From an uncultured Acidobacteriota bacterium (lineage in GTDB: Bacteria > Acidobacteriota > Terriglobia > Terriglobales > CAINCZ01), in the NCBI GenBank assembly GCA_903847195.1, contig CAINCZ010000166.1, forward strand, positions 1 to 25,705: a stretch of 25,705 bases of DNA, read 5' to 3'. Positions 8,314 to 16,170 of this stretch are shown here, in pieces. The first letter of the stretch is position 1. Every line of letters begins with the position of its first letter. The position numbers were made by a program, and so were the translations under genes. The notes under the pieces are model-generated. The model was not told the origin of the DNA. It did no database searches and saw nothing but the letters and a program-made list of their open reading frames with translations.

Positions 8314-9348
8314 TCAAATGGCCCGCACGCCACCGGAAATTACGGTTCGTTGCGTGCCGTCGTCGCAGGCGACCAGCAGGAAGCCGGTCTCGTTCAAGCC
8401 CGCGGTTACTCCAGTGTAACCGCCGGTCTCTTCCACATGCACGCGACGTCCGCGTGCGTACGACGATGCCTGTTCGAAACGGCGATACAACTCCGTTCCC
8501 ACCCCTCCGGCGGCCAACAGTTGGCGGTATTCGCGGTCAAGGGATCGCAACAGCGCGGCTGCCAACTCCACGCGGGACCAGTTCTGCCCGGTCTGCATGC
8601 ACAACGAAGTGGCGAGCGAAGCCAGGTCGGCCGGGAACTCCGCCTGATTGACGTTGATGCCGATGCCCACCACTGCGTGCTTCACGCGCGTCGCCTCGGC
8701 GTTCATCTCTGTCAGGATACCGCAGAACTTGCGCTGCTCGGGCCCCTGCGCGCCGCGCTCCAGGGCCGGCAGCAGCAGGTCGTTGGGCCAGCGTAAGTCC
8801 GCTGGGATGCCGCAAACTTCTTCGACGGCGGCCGCCGCTGCCAATCCGGCCATCAGCGAGAGATTTAGCACCATCGCCGGCGCGATCTTAGGACGCAGCA
8901 GGGCAGAAACATAAATTCCCGCCGAGCGTGCCGAATGCCAGCTATGCCCCCCGCGGCCGTGTCCCGCGGTCTGCTCTTCGGCGAAAAAAACCGTGCCTTC
9001 GGCGTCCCCATCGTGGGCCGCCCGCATCCCGGCTACGTTGGTGGAGTCCGTGTGGAAGTAGTGCCGAATCCGCCCACAGAAGATCGTTCCTTTGACCAGG
9101 GGATCGAGGAAGTCGGGCAACAGCAGATCGGGCATGGCCTCCAGCCGGTAACCCGTTGCCGGATGTCCCGCGATCTGCACTCCCAGCGCGCGCAACTGCT
9201 GCACCAGCCGCCAGACCTCCGACCGGCTGGTGCCGATCTCGTCGGCGATCTTGGTCCCGCTGACGACCAGCATTGGATTGTCGCTGAGCACGCGCAGAAT
9301 GCGGCCCATGCGCTCGTCGGTCATCGGCGTTGAGAGTCGGTTCACCAT
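8314..9348 (-). CDS. birA: bifunctional biotin operon repressor / biotin-[acetyl-CoA-carboxylase] ligase
   Basis: This attaches biotin to the carboxyl carrier protein of acetyl-CoA carboxylase and, in members with a winged helix, represses biotin genes. The 344 residues have an HTH domain (about 10-70: SGTKIADEIGTSRSEVWRLV, then the wing TGYRLE). The ligase domain follows with the HTDSTN motif at about 99-104, the biotin loop AGHGRGGHSW at 128-137, RWPNDLL, KFCGILTE and GIGINVN. In the loop His130 stands where GRGR-type enzymes have Arg. A C-terminal SH3-like domain is present, ending in ISGGVRAI. The frame continues 40 codons upstream, but that extension is Pro/Arg-rich and non-coding in style, so ATG 9348 is preferred despite a weak ribosome site. 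It is co-directional with coaX. Confidence 0.93.
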   Translation of the reverse strand: MVNRLSTPMTDERMGRILRVLSDNPMLVVSGTKIADEIGTSRSEVWRLVQQLRALGVQIAGHPATGYRLEAMPDLLLPDFLDPLVKGTIFCGRIRHYFHTDSTNVAGMRAAHDGDAEGTVFFAEEQTAGHGRGGHSWHSARSAGIYVSALLRPKIAPAMVLNLSLMAGLAAAAAVEEVCGIPADLRWPNDLLLPALERGAQGPEQRKFCGILTEMNAEATRVKHAVVGIGINVNQAEFPADLASLATSLCMQTGQNWSRVELAAALLRSLDREYRQLLAAGGVGTELYRRFEQASSYARGRRVHVEETGGYTGVTAGLNETGFLLVACDDGTQRTVISGGVRAI

Positions 9349-9531
9349 CGTTGCAATCCGGAAAATTATGCGAGGATGCGGCCACAATAGCAACCGCCAT
9401 TTCGGGCGCGGCGTGGTTTCACTCCCCGGCGGTGGCGGTCGTGGGTGATAATATCGCCATTCACGCAAGGAACTGCGGTTCGTTTTACGATAGGTCCCGT
9501 GGTCTGAAGATCATCAAAACTGGAGAGTGGA

Positions 9532-9948
9532 ATGGCAGATCTCGTATACGGAACATCGATTGCACTGGCCGATGCCAAAAAGGTTGCCGGTGCCGCGCTG
9601 GCCGAAGCCGCAAAGAACTCCTGGACCATGGCGGTAGCGATCGTGGATCCAGGCGCGCACCTCGTCTGTTTCGAGAAGATGGACAACACGCAGATCGGCA
9701 GTGCCCAGGTCGCGGTCGACAAGGCCCGTTCGGCGGTGTTGTTCAAGCGGCCGACGAAGGCGTTTCAGGATGGTGTTGCCGGTGGTCTGGAAGGCCAGCG
9801 GATTTTCGGATTGCATGGCGCTGTGCCCACCGAAGGCGGCTTGCTGCTGATCCAGAATGGCAAGATTGTTGGTGCGATCGGGCTGTCGGGCGGAATCGGT
9901 CCGCAAGATAGCCAGTGCGCTCAGGCCGGAGCCTCGGTACTGCTCTGA
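9532..9948 (+). CDS. GlcG/HbpS-family (DUF336) protein
   Basis: A 138-residue protein of the GlcG/HbpS family, whose members include a heme-binding sensory protein and genes linked to glycolate use. The fold signature is recognisable: an N-terminal helix LADAKKVAGAALAEA, the strand MAVAIVDPGAHLVCFEKMD (about 33-51), then the AVDKARSAV helix and C-terminal GKIVGAIGLSGG. No signal peptide is visible, so it is likely cytoplasmic here. The start follows GGAGAGUGGA with good spacing. It is a lone rightward gene between two leftward operons and is followed at once by a terminator. Ligand and role are not inferable from the sequence. Confidence 0.85.
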   Translation: MADLVYGTSIALADAKKVAGAALAEAAKNSWTMAVAIVDPGAHLVCFEKMDNTQIGSAQVAVDKARSAVLFKRPTKAFQDGVAGGLEGQRIFGLHGAVPTEGGLLLIQNGKIVGAIGLSGGIGPQDSQCAQAGASVLL

Positions 9949-9957
9949 TCTGCCGTG

Positions 9958-9981
9958 CGGCGGGCCACCGTCGGCCCGCCG
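9958..9981 (+). terminator. intrinsic terminator of the GlcG-like gene
   Basis: CGGCGGGCC (9958-9966) pairs perfectly with GGCCCGCCG (9973-9981) around loop ACCGTC, 9 bp after the stop codon. A TTGTCTT tract follows, with a further T-rich run at about 10009-10016. Confidence 0.75.
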
Positions 9982-10030
9982 TTGTCTTCGGCAGTGCTTT
10001 CTTTTTGTGATGCTCTGAAGGTGCGCGCGC

Positions 10031-10061
10031 CCCGTCCTGCCCCGGTTTTGGCCAGGGCGGG
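10031..10061 (-). terminator. hairpin downstream of motB
   Basis: CCCGTCCTG (10031-10039) pairs with CAGGGCGGG (10053-10061) with one G-U pair, about 30 bp beyond the motB stop. There is no clear T-run on the minus strand, so it may be a weak terminator or a palindromic repeat related to the one near 7309. Confidence 0.35.
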
Positions 10062-10091
10062 CTGTGCCCCAGCATCGGTCATACCCCGCGG

Positions 10092-10877
10092 CTAGTGCTT
10101 CTTCTCTTCGTGGTGCTCCTGGGGTGCCGCCGCCGGTGGGCTTGCCGGCGGCGCGCTCGCGCTTGCCGCGGCCTCCCTCTCGGCGTGCTGCACAATCACG
10201 GCAACACGGCGGTTACCGGGATTTACCGGGTCGCCTTTATAGCGCAACCTGCGGTCGGCATAGCCCCGTATCTGGAAGAAGCGGCTGTCGGCCAGCGCCG
10301 CATCGGTCAGGATCTTGCGGGCGGCGTTCGCCCGGTCCGTCGAGAGTTCCCAGTTGGAGTACTTGCGGCCGTCATACGGCTTGGAATCGGTGTGCCCTTC
10401 GACAGTCAGGCGGTTGTCGACCTTGGCGATCTCTTGCGCCAGGGCGGTCAGCAGTTCGCGGCAATTCTGGTTGGGTTCTGGACTGCCGAGCGCAAAGAAC
10501 GTCCCCTTCGCGTTCTCGATCAGCTCAATACGCAGCCCCTCGGCGGTAACCGTGAACTCAACCTGCTTGCTGAAATTCTTGAAATGCGCCAACCGCCGCA
10601 CGGCGCTCTGCAGGTTTTCCTTCAAGAGCTCCATTGCGTCCGACTTGGGCGGCGGGCCGGGTTGCGCATGCAGTTGGCCCTGCAACTGAGCTGTTCCCAT
10701 CGGATCGCGGAAGTATCCCCCGACCGCCTGTTGCACGGCTTTGTTGGAATTCACCAGCCAGAGCACGATGAAGAGCGCCATCATGGCCGTGACGAAATCG
10801 GCGTAGGCCACCTTCCACGCTCCGCCGTGATGCCCGGCGTGGCCGCCCTTTTTCTTGATGATAATCCGCGTAGTCAT
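10092..10877 (-). CDS. motB: flagellar motor stator protein MotB
   Basis: MotB is the peptidoglycan-anchored half of the proton-driven flagellar stator. The 261 residues begin with a basic cytoplasmic tail. A single membrane helix follows that includes YADFVTAMMALFIVLWL, with Asp27 at the position of the proton-carrying Asp32 of E. coli. Next is the plug/linker region, where VQQAVGGYF is typical. The OmpA-like domain (about 110-230) has TVEGHTDSKPY, STDRANAARK and GNRRVAVIV, which bind peptidoglycan. The tail after about 232 is Ala/Pro-rich and ends in a His/Glu/Lys cluster. It starts 8 bp after the motA stop, with an AGGT site. It is the last gene of a three-gene operon. Confidence 0.95.
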   Translation of the reverse strand: MTTRIIIKKKGGHAGHHGGAWKVAYADFVTAMMALFIVLWLVNSNKAVQQAVGGYFRDPMGTAQLQGQLHAQPGPPPKSDAMELLKENLQSAVRRLAHFKNFSKQVEFTVTAEGLRIELIENAKGTFFALGSPEPNQNCRELLTALAQEIAKVDNRLTVEGHTDSKPYDGRKYSNWELSTDRANAARKILTDAALADSRFFQIRGYADRRLRYKGDPVNPGNRRVAVIVQHAEREAAASASAPPASPPAAAPQEHHEEKKH

Positions 10878-10885
10878 CGGTTAAC

Positions 10886-11773
10886 CTAATTGGCCGCGGC
10901 CTTGGCGCCGGCGGCTGCGCGGGCCAGGTTCTTGCATTCTTTTTCCATCTCTCCGAAACTGGGGCGCAATCTTGCGGGTACGGCACGGCGTCCGAACTCC
11001 AGCGCCTGCAACGGCGCATTCCCTTTGAGGAAGGCGAGAATCAGAACGCGCAGCACCTGGTGAAAGGCCCGCTCTTCGTCCACACTCTTGGAGAGGTTGG
11101 CGGCCAGCGGCCCGACGAATCCGTAACAGAGCAGTACGCCGAGAAACGTGCCGACCAGCGCCGCCGCGACCTTGTGACCGATCTCCTCCGGTGGTCCGCC
11201 CAGGGCGCTCATCGAAATCACCACGCCCAGAACCGCCGCCACGATTCCCAGCCCCGGCAGGGAATCGGCCATCGTCGCCAGCGCGGTCACGGGCTGCGAG
11301 GCCTCGTGGTGGGCTACTTCCATGTCGATTTCCATCAACTGGTCCATGTCGAACGGATCGACGCCGCCCAGCACTGCCATCCGCAACGTGTCACAGATGA
11401 AGTCGCGCGTGTGATGGTCCTTGAGGAAATCAGGGTACCGCTTGAATATCTCGCTCTTCTCCGGCTCCTCGATGTCGCCTTCCAGGCCCATCAACCCGTC
11501 TTTGCGCGCCTTGTTCAGCAGCTCGTAGCACATGCGGAAGGTCTGCAGGTAGCTCTCCTTGCTGAACGCGGCGGGCTTGAGCAGGCCTTTGAGTCCGGCC
11601 ACGATTTGCAGGATGATGTGCATCGGGTTGGCGGCCAGCAAGGCGCCCACCGCCGCCCCGCCGATGATTACCAGCTCGGCCGGCTGCACCAGCACGGCCA
11701 GCGGGCCCTTTTCCAGTATGTAGCCGCCAATCACGGCAACGATCACTACCAGGAAACCGATAAGCGAAAACAT
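10886..11773 (-). CDS. motA: flagellar motor stator protein MotA
   Basis: MotA forms the ion channel with MotB and contacts the rotor protein FliG. The 295 residues have four membrane segments, roughly 3-21, 33-50, 173-190 and 205-226, and a large cytoplasmic loop between the second and third. Key residues known from E. coli fall at the same numbers here: Arg90 and Glu98 in the rotor-facing loop, and Pro173 and Pro222 near the channel. That indicates a nearly colinear, functional protein. Length is normal. The ATG overlaps the stop of the upstream PAS gene by one base (TGATG), so translation is probably coupled. Use of protons is inferred from the overall MotA (not PomA) look and is less certain. 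Confidence 0.95.
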   Translation of the reverse strand: MFSLIGFLVVIVAVIGGYILEKGPLAVLVQPAELVIIGGAAVGALLAANPMHIILQIVAGLKGLLKPAAFSKESYLQTFRMCYELLNKARKDGLMGLEGDIEEPEKSEIFKRYPDFLKDHHTRDFICDTLRMAVLGGVDPFDMDQLMEIDMEVAHHEASQPVTALATMADSLPGLGIVAAVLGVVISMSALGGPPEEIGHKVAAALVGTFLGVLLCYGFVGPLAANLSKSVDEERAFHQVLRVLILAFLKGNAPLQALEFGRRAVPARLRPSFGEMEKECKNLARAAAGAKAAAN

Positions 11774-12663
11774 CAGCGTCTCTCCGCCGAAGCTTCTTCG
11801 GCTGCGTAGCCCGGTGCGCCGAGCCTTTCCAGAACCGCTTCCACTTCGTCACCCGCAGCGTTGCCCGGACTGAGCACTTCACCGCTGCACTGCGTTGCGA
11901 ACGTGATGCGGTCGCCCCACCAGGTCAGCTCCATCGTCTTGAGCACCGCAAGCTGCTGCTGTATGCGGAAGAAAGTAAACTCGCTGCAATCGGAAATCAT
12001 GACCAGCAGGCGGCTCTCGCTCCAGCAGCCCAGGTAATGCGGCACCGTGAGCAGATGCGACAAACTTTGCACCACACAGCGCTGCGCCGCCTGTCCCATC
12101 GGCGCGCCGTAGGTGCGGACGAGCCGGTCGAAGTCCTTCACGCCGACCACAAACAGCGCCAGGCTGGCGGCGGCCTCGCTCACGCGCAAGCGCAGCTGAT
12201 CCAGCGTGACTTCGGCTGAAGGAATCCCGAGCGAGTGGTCCAGGTGAGCATTCGCCTCGCCCATCCAACTCAGGTCTTCCTGCGCCGTCTGCTGCAGTTG
12301 GAACAGCTCCGCGCGAGCGACGATCACGCCGTCTTCCTGGCGCAGCGCGAGCGACCGAATCAGCACCGGCAGGCGATGACCTTCCTTGTGCCGCAAAAGG
12401 AAGGGTCGCAACCTGCTCGATGGTGTGTCCGCGGATGACATCTCGGTGGCACAGACGCGCGGCGCGGAGTTGTCCCCGCCGCAGCAGACGAGCAGTTCAT
12501 CGCAGCAGGAGTGGCCCAGCACCTCCTGCCGCAGGTGCCCGGTGATCCTCTCCGCACCGCTGTTCCAAAAGCGAATCTGCCGGCGGCAGTCCACGATGCA
12601 GACGCCGAAGGGCAGGGCATCGGCCAACTGCTGTAGCATCTGTGCTTCGTCCAGCATCGACAA
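11773..12663 (-). CDS. PAS-domain protein with a degenerate GGDEF domain, coupled to motAB
   Basis: A 296-residue cytoplasmic regulator. A PAS domain covers about 5-120: LPFGVCIVDCRRQIRFWN, then the ITG/EVLGHSC turn. A Cys-rich stretch (C53, C54, C60, C61, C71) occurs where many PAS-GGDEF proteins have a C-x(n)-C-P signature. From about 140 the sequence follows a GGDEF fold: LDHSLGIPS stands for LDxLTGLPN, and VKDFDRLVRTYGAPMGQ for DxDxFKxINDxYGHxxGD. The active-site loop reads CWSESRLL where RYGGDEF is expected, so diguanylate cyclase activity should be lost. The rest could still bind GTP, c-di-GMP or a partner. A TTG at 12663 is 6 nt after AGAGG; the in-frame ATG at 12657 is the alternative start. 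It is the first gene of the motA-motB operon, suggesting control of motor assembly or output. Confidence 0.85.
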   Translation of the reverse strand: MSMLDEAQMLQQLADALPFGVCIVDCRRQIRFWNSGAERITGHLRQEVLGHSCCDELLVCCGGDNSAPRVCATEMSSADTPSSRLRPFLLRHKEGHRLPVLIRSLALRQEDGVIVARAELFQLQQTAQEDLSWMGEANAHLDHSLGIPSAEVTLDQLRLRVSEAAASLALFVVGVKDFDRLVRTYGAPMGQAAQRCVVQSLSHLLTVPHYLGCWSESRLLVMISDCSEFTFFRIQQQLAVLKTMELTWWGDRITFATQCSGEVLSPGNAAGDEVEAVLERLGAPGYAAEEASAERR

Positions 12664-12680
12664 ACTGCGCCTCTGATTGC

Positions 12681-12707
12681 TTTTCGGCAGCCGGAGAGAA
12701 TTCTTGA
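12681..12707 (-). promoter_or_regulatory. candidate sigma-28 (FliA-type) flagellar promoter
   Basis: Read leftward, TCAAGAAT (12707-12700) and GCCGAAAA (12688-12681) are separated by 11 bp. Against the enterobacterial consensus TAAAGTTT-N11-GCCGATAA this gives 12 of 16 matches, including 7 of 8 in the -10. Transcription would begin just before the AGAGG site of the PAS-motA-motB operon. The position agrees with a flagellar operon, but no score against background was computed. Confidence 0.45.
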
Positions 12708-12786
12708 GCGGAAGGCAATGGGCGCCGAGAGACGGAATGTCAGCGGCAGGTGGAATTAGTGTTGAGCCGTGAAATGAGGAACGGGC

Positions 12787-14028
12787 TTACTCGTAACGCA
12801 GGGCTTCGATCGGGTCCAGCCGCGAGGCGCGGATCGCGGGAACCATGCCGCTGATCACGCCCACGGCGATCAGGATGGCGCTTGCCACCAGCAGCGTTCC
12901 CGGATCGATCAGCAGGCGAATGTCGCCTGCCTCGGCGTGTTTGGCGACCGCGCTATAAAGCGTCAGCCGTCCGGCGCAAACGGAAACGATCGCGGCGAAG
13001 ATAATTCCGAGAATTCCGCCCAGCAGGCTGATCGCCAGCGCCTCTGCCAGGAACTGCAGGAAAATGTGACGACTGCGCGAACCGAGTGCCTTCAGCATCC
13101 CGATCTCGCGCGTGCGCTGCGTGACCGACACCAGCATGATGTTCATCAGCCCCACGCCGCCGATTCCCAGCGTGAGCGTGCCGATGAAGCCCAGCAGCAC
13201 CTTGAGTCCCAGCGAGATCATTTCGAACTGGTGCACCTGCTCCATCAGGTTGAAGACGAAGACGGCGCGGCGGTCCTTCGCGTCGAACTTGTGCGCCTGC
13301 GCCAGCAGCGCGCGGGCCGACTGCTCCAGCCGTATGTATTGCTCGTCCTCGTAACTGAACCAGATCGCATCGATGTAATGGGAATCCTTGAAGTCGGACA
13401 TGGTGCTGAAGGGCACATAAAGCACTCGGTTGATGTCGTTATCGCCCTCCTGCATCTTGGGCGCGAGCACGCCGATCACCTCGAAGCTGATGCCCTTGAG
13501 CCTTATATACTCGCCGACCGCGTTACGTCCGGAGAACAACTTCTCCTTGGCGTCCGAGCCAAGCACCGCCACACGCGCGCGGCCGTCCTGCTCCTGTTGG
13601 TTGAAGAAACGGCCTTGTGCCGGCTCCAGTACGCGGATGCGAGCCGCGCTCGGATAATTTCCGGCCACATCAAAACTGAAGTTACGTGTTTCGAACTGGA
13701 CGTTGACGTTCTTGCTTAGCTCCGGCGTGATCCTGGTGATTTGCGGCAGCGAAGACGACAGGATCTCCACGTCGGCCAGCGTGAAGCGGATGCGCGCGCC
13801 GGCCTTCTGCCCGCCGGCCTGCATCGACATGCGCCCGGGCACGACAATCATGGTGCGCGTACCGAAGGTGGCGAAGATGTTAGCGATGGCCCGGCCGAAA
13901 CCGTTGCCGTAGGCCAGCAGCAGTACCACCGTGGCGATTCCCCAGGCAATGCCCAGCATGGTCAGGGCGGTGCGGCGCCCGTTGTGGCGCATCGCCTGCC
14001 ATGATTCGCGCAGTAGATCCCTGAACAC
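12787..14028 (-). CDS. MacB/FtsX-family ABC transporter permease (second of pair)
   Basis: A 413-residue permease. The N-terminal membrane helix (about 20-38) is followed by a large periplasmic MacB_PCD domain (about 40-260) and a C-terminal FtsX domain with three helices (about 285-400). FtsX-type signatures are LGIGGVGLMNIMLVSVTQRTRE and IGMLKALGSR, the cytoplasmic helix that meets the ATPase, and the ending ASRLDPIEALRYE. GTG 14028 is chosen as the start: it lies 4 bp after the previous stop, has an AAAGGA site upstream, and gives the family's usual VFRDLLRESWQAMRHNG beginning. A longer frame would overlap the first permease by 100 bp. Such permeases move or extrude lipoproteins, peptides or antibiotics with an ATPase and a membrane-fusion partner, neither of which is adjacent. 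Confidence 0.88.
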   Translation of the reverse strand: MFRDLLRESWQAMRHNGRRTALTMLGIAWGIATVVLLLAYGNGFGRAIANIFATFGTRTMIVVPGRMSMQAGGQKAGARIRFTLADVEILSSSLPQITRITPELSKNVNVQFETRNFSFDVAGNYPSAARIRVLEPAQGRFFNQQEQDGRARVAVLGSDAKEKLFSGRNAVGEYIRLKGISFEVIGVLAPKMQEGDNDINRVLYVPFSTMSDFKDSHYIDAIWFSYEDEQYIRLEQSARALLAQAHKFDAKDRRAVFVFNLMEQVHQFEMISLGLKVLLGFIGTLTLGIGGVGLMNIMLVSVTQRTREIGMLKALGSRSRHIFLQFLAEALAISLLGGILGIIFAAIVSVCAGRLTLYSAVAKHAEAGDIRLLIDPGTLLVASAILIAVGVISGMVPAIRASRLDPIEALRYE

Positions 14029-14032
14029 TCGT

Positions 14033-15277
14033 CTAGTCCTTTCGCAGCGCTTCCACCGGCTGCAGCATCGCCGCGCGCCGCGCCGGATATAAGCCTGCCG
14101 CCACTCCCGCCAGCGCCAGACCGCCGATCGCAAGGGCCGCCGTCATCGGTACCAGCCGCGGCGGATCGAACCCCTGCGGTCCGTTGATGTTGCCCAGCAG
14201 AGCCATGAACCCGCCGGCGACAGCCATGCCGATCAGTCCGCTCACCAGCGTCAGCAACGCGCCTTCCAGGAAGAACTGCATCAGCACGCTGCGGTTGGTC
14301 GCGCCCAGTGCCTTGCGCAAGCCGATCTCGCGCGTTCGGTCGCTCACCGAAACCAGCATGATGTTGATCACCCCGATCGCTCCGAGCGCCAGCGTAACGA
14401 TCCCCACGCCGCCGAGAAAAACATCCATCGCGTCAAAGATTGCGCCAATCATCTCCGATTGCTTGATCGTGTCCCAGGCTTCAAAGGCGTTTTCGTCGAG
14501 GTAGTCGAAGCCGTGGTTATGAGCGATGATCTTGCGCACATCCATCTGCGATTCGGCGTGCTCGGCGCGGGTGCGCGGCTGGTAATTGATGAATGAGATC
14601 GTACCCTTCTGCTGGTCACCCTTGCGCGGGAAGTACTTGCTCATCACCGTGTAGGGCAGATAGCCGCGGATATTGGTCGAGTTGTTGTCGCCCCGGCCCA
14701 CGCGCTTGATGGTGCCGACGACCTCAAAACGCACGCCATTGAGCAGGATGTTGGCGCCGATCGCGGGCCGTCCGGGGAAGAGGTTTTTCGCCATCTCGTC
14801 ACCCAGGACGATGATGTTGCGCACCTGCGCCTCATCCATTCCATTCAGCCACCGGCCCTCTTTCAGCGGCAGGAAACGTATCTCGTTGAATTGCGGTTCG
14901 ACGCCGATCATCTGCCCGGCGGCGCTGGAGAATTCGCTCACCGCCTTCACGTCGTCCCGCGTCAGCACGGGCGATGCATTGCGCACCGTCGCCGCGTTCC
15001 GCACGTCGAGGTAATCCTGGTAGGTGAGAAAGTAGCTGCGGGCGGAACTCATGTTGCCTTGCACGACCGGCGCCCGGCCGGGGAATACGAACATGATGTC
15101 CTGCCCGTACTCGGCCATCTCCCGCATATTGCCGGAGCGGAACCCTTCCCCGAGTCCCACCAGCAGCAGCAGGGAACCCACTCCCCAGGCAATACCGAAC
15201 ATCGTCAGCAGCGAGCGCAGCTTATGCGCCCACAACGTGCCGAAGATCTGACTCAGGATGTCGCGTAAAACTCTCAT
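14033..15277 (-). CDS. MacB/FtsX-family ABC transporter permease (first of pair)
   Basis: A 414-residue paralogue of the following gene with the same layout. The first helix is at about 20-42 (LLTMFGIAWGVGSLLLLVG). A MacB_PCD periplasmic domain (about 45-265) follows, then an FtsX core with LGAIGVINIMLVSVSDRTRE and IGLRKALGATN, two further helices, and the terminal ARRAAMLQPVEALRKD. The two tandem permeases could form a heterodimer. The start at 15277 has no clear purine-rich site. An intrinsic terminator at 15333-15365 closes the upstream transcript, so this pair should have its own promoter in the remaining 55 bp, although I see no strong one. Substrate is unknown. Confidence 0.88.
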   Translation of the reverse strand: MRVLRDILSQIFGTLWAHKLRSLLTMFGIAWGVGSLLLLVGLGEGFRSGNMREMAEYGQDIMFVFPGRAPVVQGNMSSARSYFLTYQDYLDVRNAATVRNASPVLTRDDVKAVSEFSSAAGQMIGVEPQFNEIRFLPLKEGRWLNGMDEAQVRNIIVLGDEMAKNLFPGRPAIGANILLNGVRFEVVGTIKRVGRGDNNSTNIRGYLPYTVMSKYFPRKGDQQKGTISFINYQPRTRAEHAESQMDVRKIIAHNHGFDYLDENAFEAWDTIKQSEMIGAIFDAMDVFLGGVGIVTLALGAIGVINIMLVSVSDRTREIGLRKALGATNRSVLMQFFLEGALLTLVSGLIGMAVAGGFMALLGNINGPQGFDPPRLVPMTAALAIGGLALAGVAAGLYPARRAAMLQPVEALRKD

Positions 15278-15332
15278 GAGGTGTGCCAGCGTTCACCGGT
15301 TGATACGCTCCCGGCAGAACAGAAGTTCCACG

Positions 15333-15365
15333 AAAAAAACCGCGCCCAGGGCGACGAGGGCGCGG
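15333..15365 (-). terminator. intrinsic terminator of the Big_2 lipoprotein gene
   Basis: Read leftward, CCGCGCCC and GGGCGCGG form a perfect 8-bp stem with a 10-nt loop and are followed by seven T residues (15339-15333). It lies 30 bp beyond the stop codon at 15396 and is one of the clearest terminators in the window. Confidence 0.88.
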
Positions 15366-15395
15366 CTGCCAGATTCGTTCTTGCCGGAGCGGGCG

Positions 15396-15992
15396 CTAAA
15401 GCACCGTCACCATGCAGGTGTCGCTCACGCTGTTGTAAGTGGCGGTGATCGTGGCCGATCCAGAGGCCACGCCCGTCACCTTGCCCGTGTTGCTGCCCAC
15501 CGTTGCCGCAGCCGTATTGCTGGAAATCCAGGTGGCCGCCGTTGTGACATCCAGCGTTGTGTTGTCGTTGAGGTTGGCAGTCGCCGTCAGCGACACGGTG
15601 GCGCCCGAGGCCACGTAACTGGACGGGCAACTGCCGATGGTAATCGAGTTAACCGTAGCGTTGCTCACCGTCAGCGTCGCCGTGGCGGACACTGCGCCCG
15701 ATGTGCCCGTGATGGTCGCCGACCCGTTCGCAATGCCGGTGGCGGTGCCGCCGGCGTCAACCGTTGCCACGGCCGTGTCGCTGCTGCTCCAGGTCGGAGT
15801 GATGGTCTTCGTGTTGCCGTCCTGCATCACGCCCATGGCCGAAAATTTCTGCGTCTTACCTATCTTGATGATGGCGCTGCCCGGGCTGATCGAAATTGAA
15901 GTGAGGTATTCCTTGACGAAGAACCCGCAGGATGCCAGTAATCCAATCGCCAATAGGATGAATGCCGCGTGCCGCCAATGTCTCTGACCCAT
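15396..15992 (-). CDS. lipoprotein with two Big_2 (bacterial Ig-like) domains
   Basis: A 198-residue exported protein. From ATG 15992 the first 22 residues form a lipoprotein signal: MGQRHWRHAA, a hydrophobic core, and the lipobox LLASC with Cys22 as the lipid anchor. Two Big_2-type Ig domains follow, at about 31-109 and 113-197, each with the W-SS[SN] / A-VD or VG-G / G-A-G-ATIT pattern (TWSSSDTAVATV; TWISSNTAAATV). Domain 2 has two cysteines (C122, C193) that may form a disulphide. The frame is open 53 codons further upstream, but that part is Arg/Ser-rich and would bury the signal peptide. Big_2 domains usually mediate adhesion or surface spacing, so this is probably an outer-membrane or periplasmic lipoprotein of unknown partner. 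Its own terminator follows. Confidence 0.85.
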   Translation of the reverse strand: MGQRHWRHAAFILLAIGLLASCGFFVKEYLTSISISPGSAIIKIGKTQKFSAMGVMQDGNTKTITPTWSSSDTAVATVDAGGTATGIANGSATITGTSGAVSATATLTVSNATVNSITIGSCPSSYVASGATVSLTATANLNDNTTLDVTTAATWISSNTAAATVGSNTGKVTGVASGSATITATYNSVSDTCMVTVL

Positions 15993-16170
15993 ACGTGCGC
16001 ACCGCCGTGAGAGTATTCCTGACTCATTGAGAGCATACTCCCCGGCAGAATCTGTGTCATCGGAAGCGGAGGAGCGACCGGCAGGATTTTCAAAGGATTT
16101 ACGTATGCCTTGGATGGCTGGCGGGCCCTTCGTGACCGCGCATCCAGCCATGCCACTGTATTAGGCGGGG

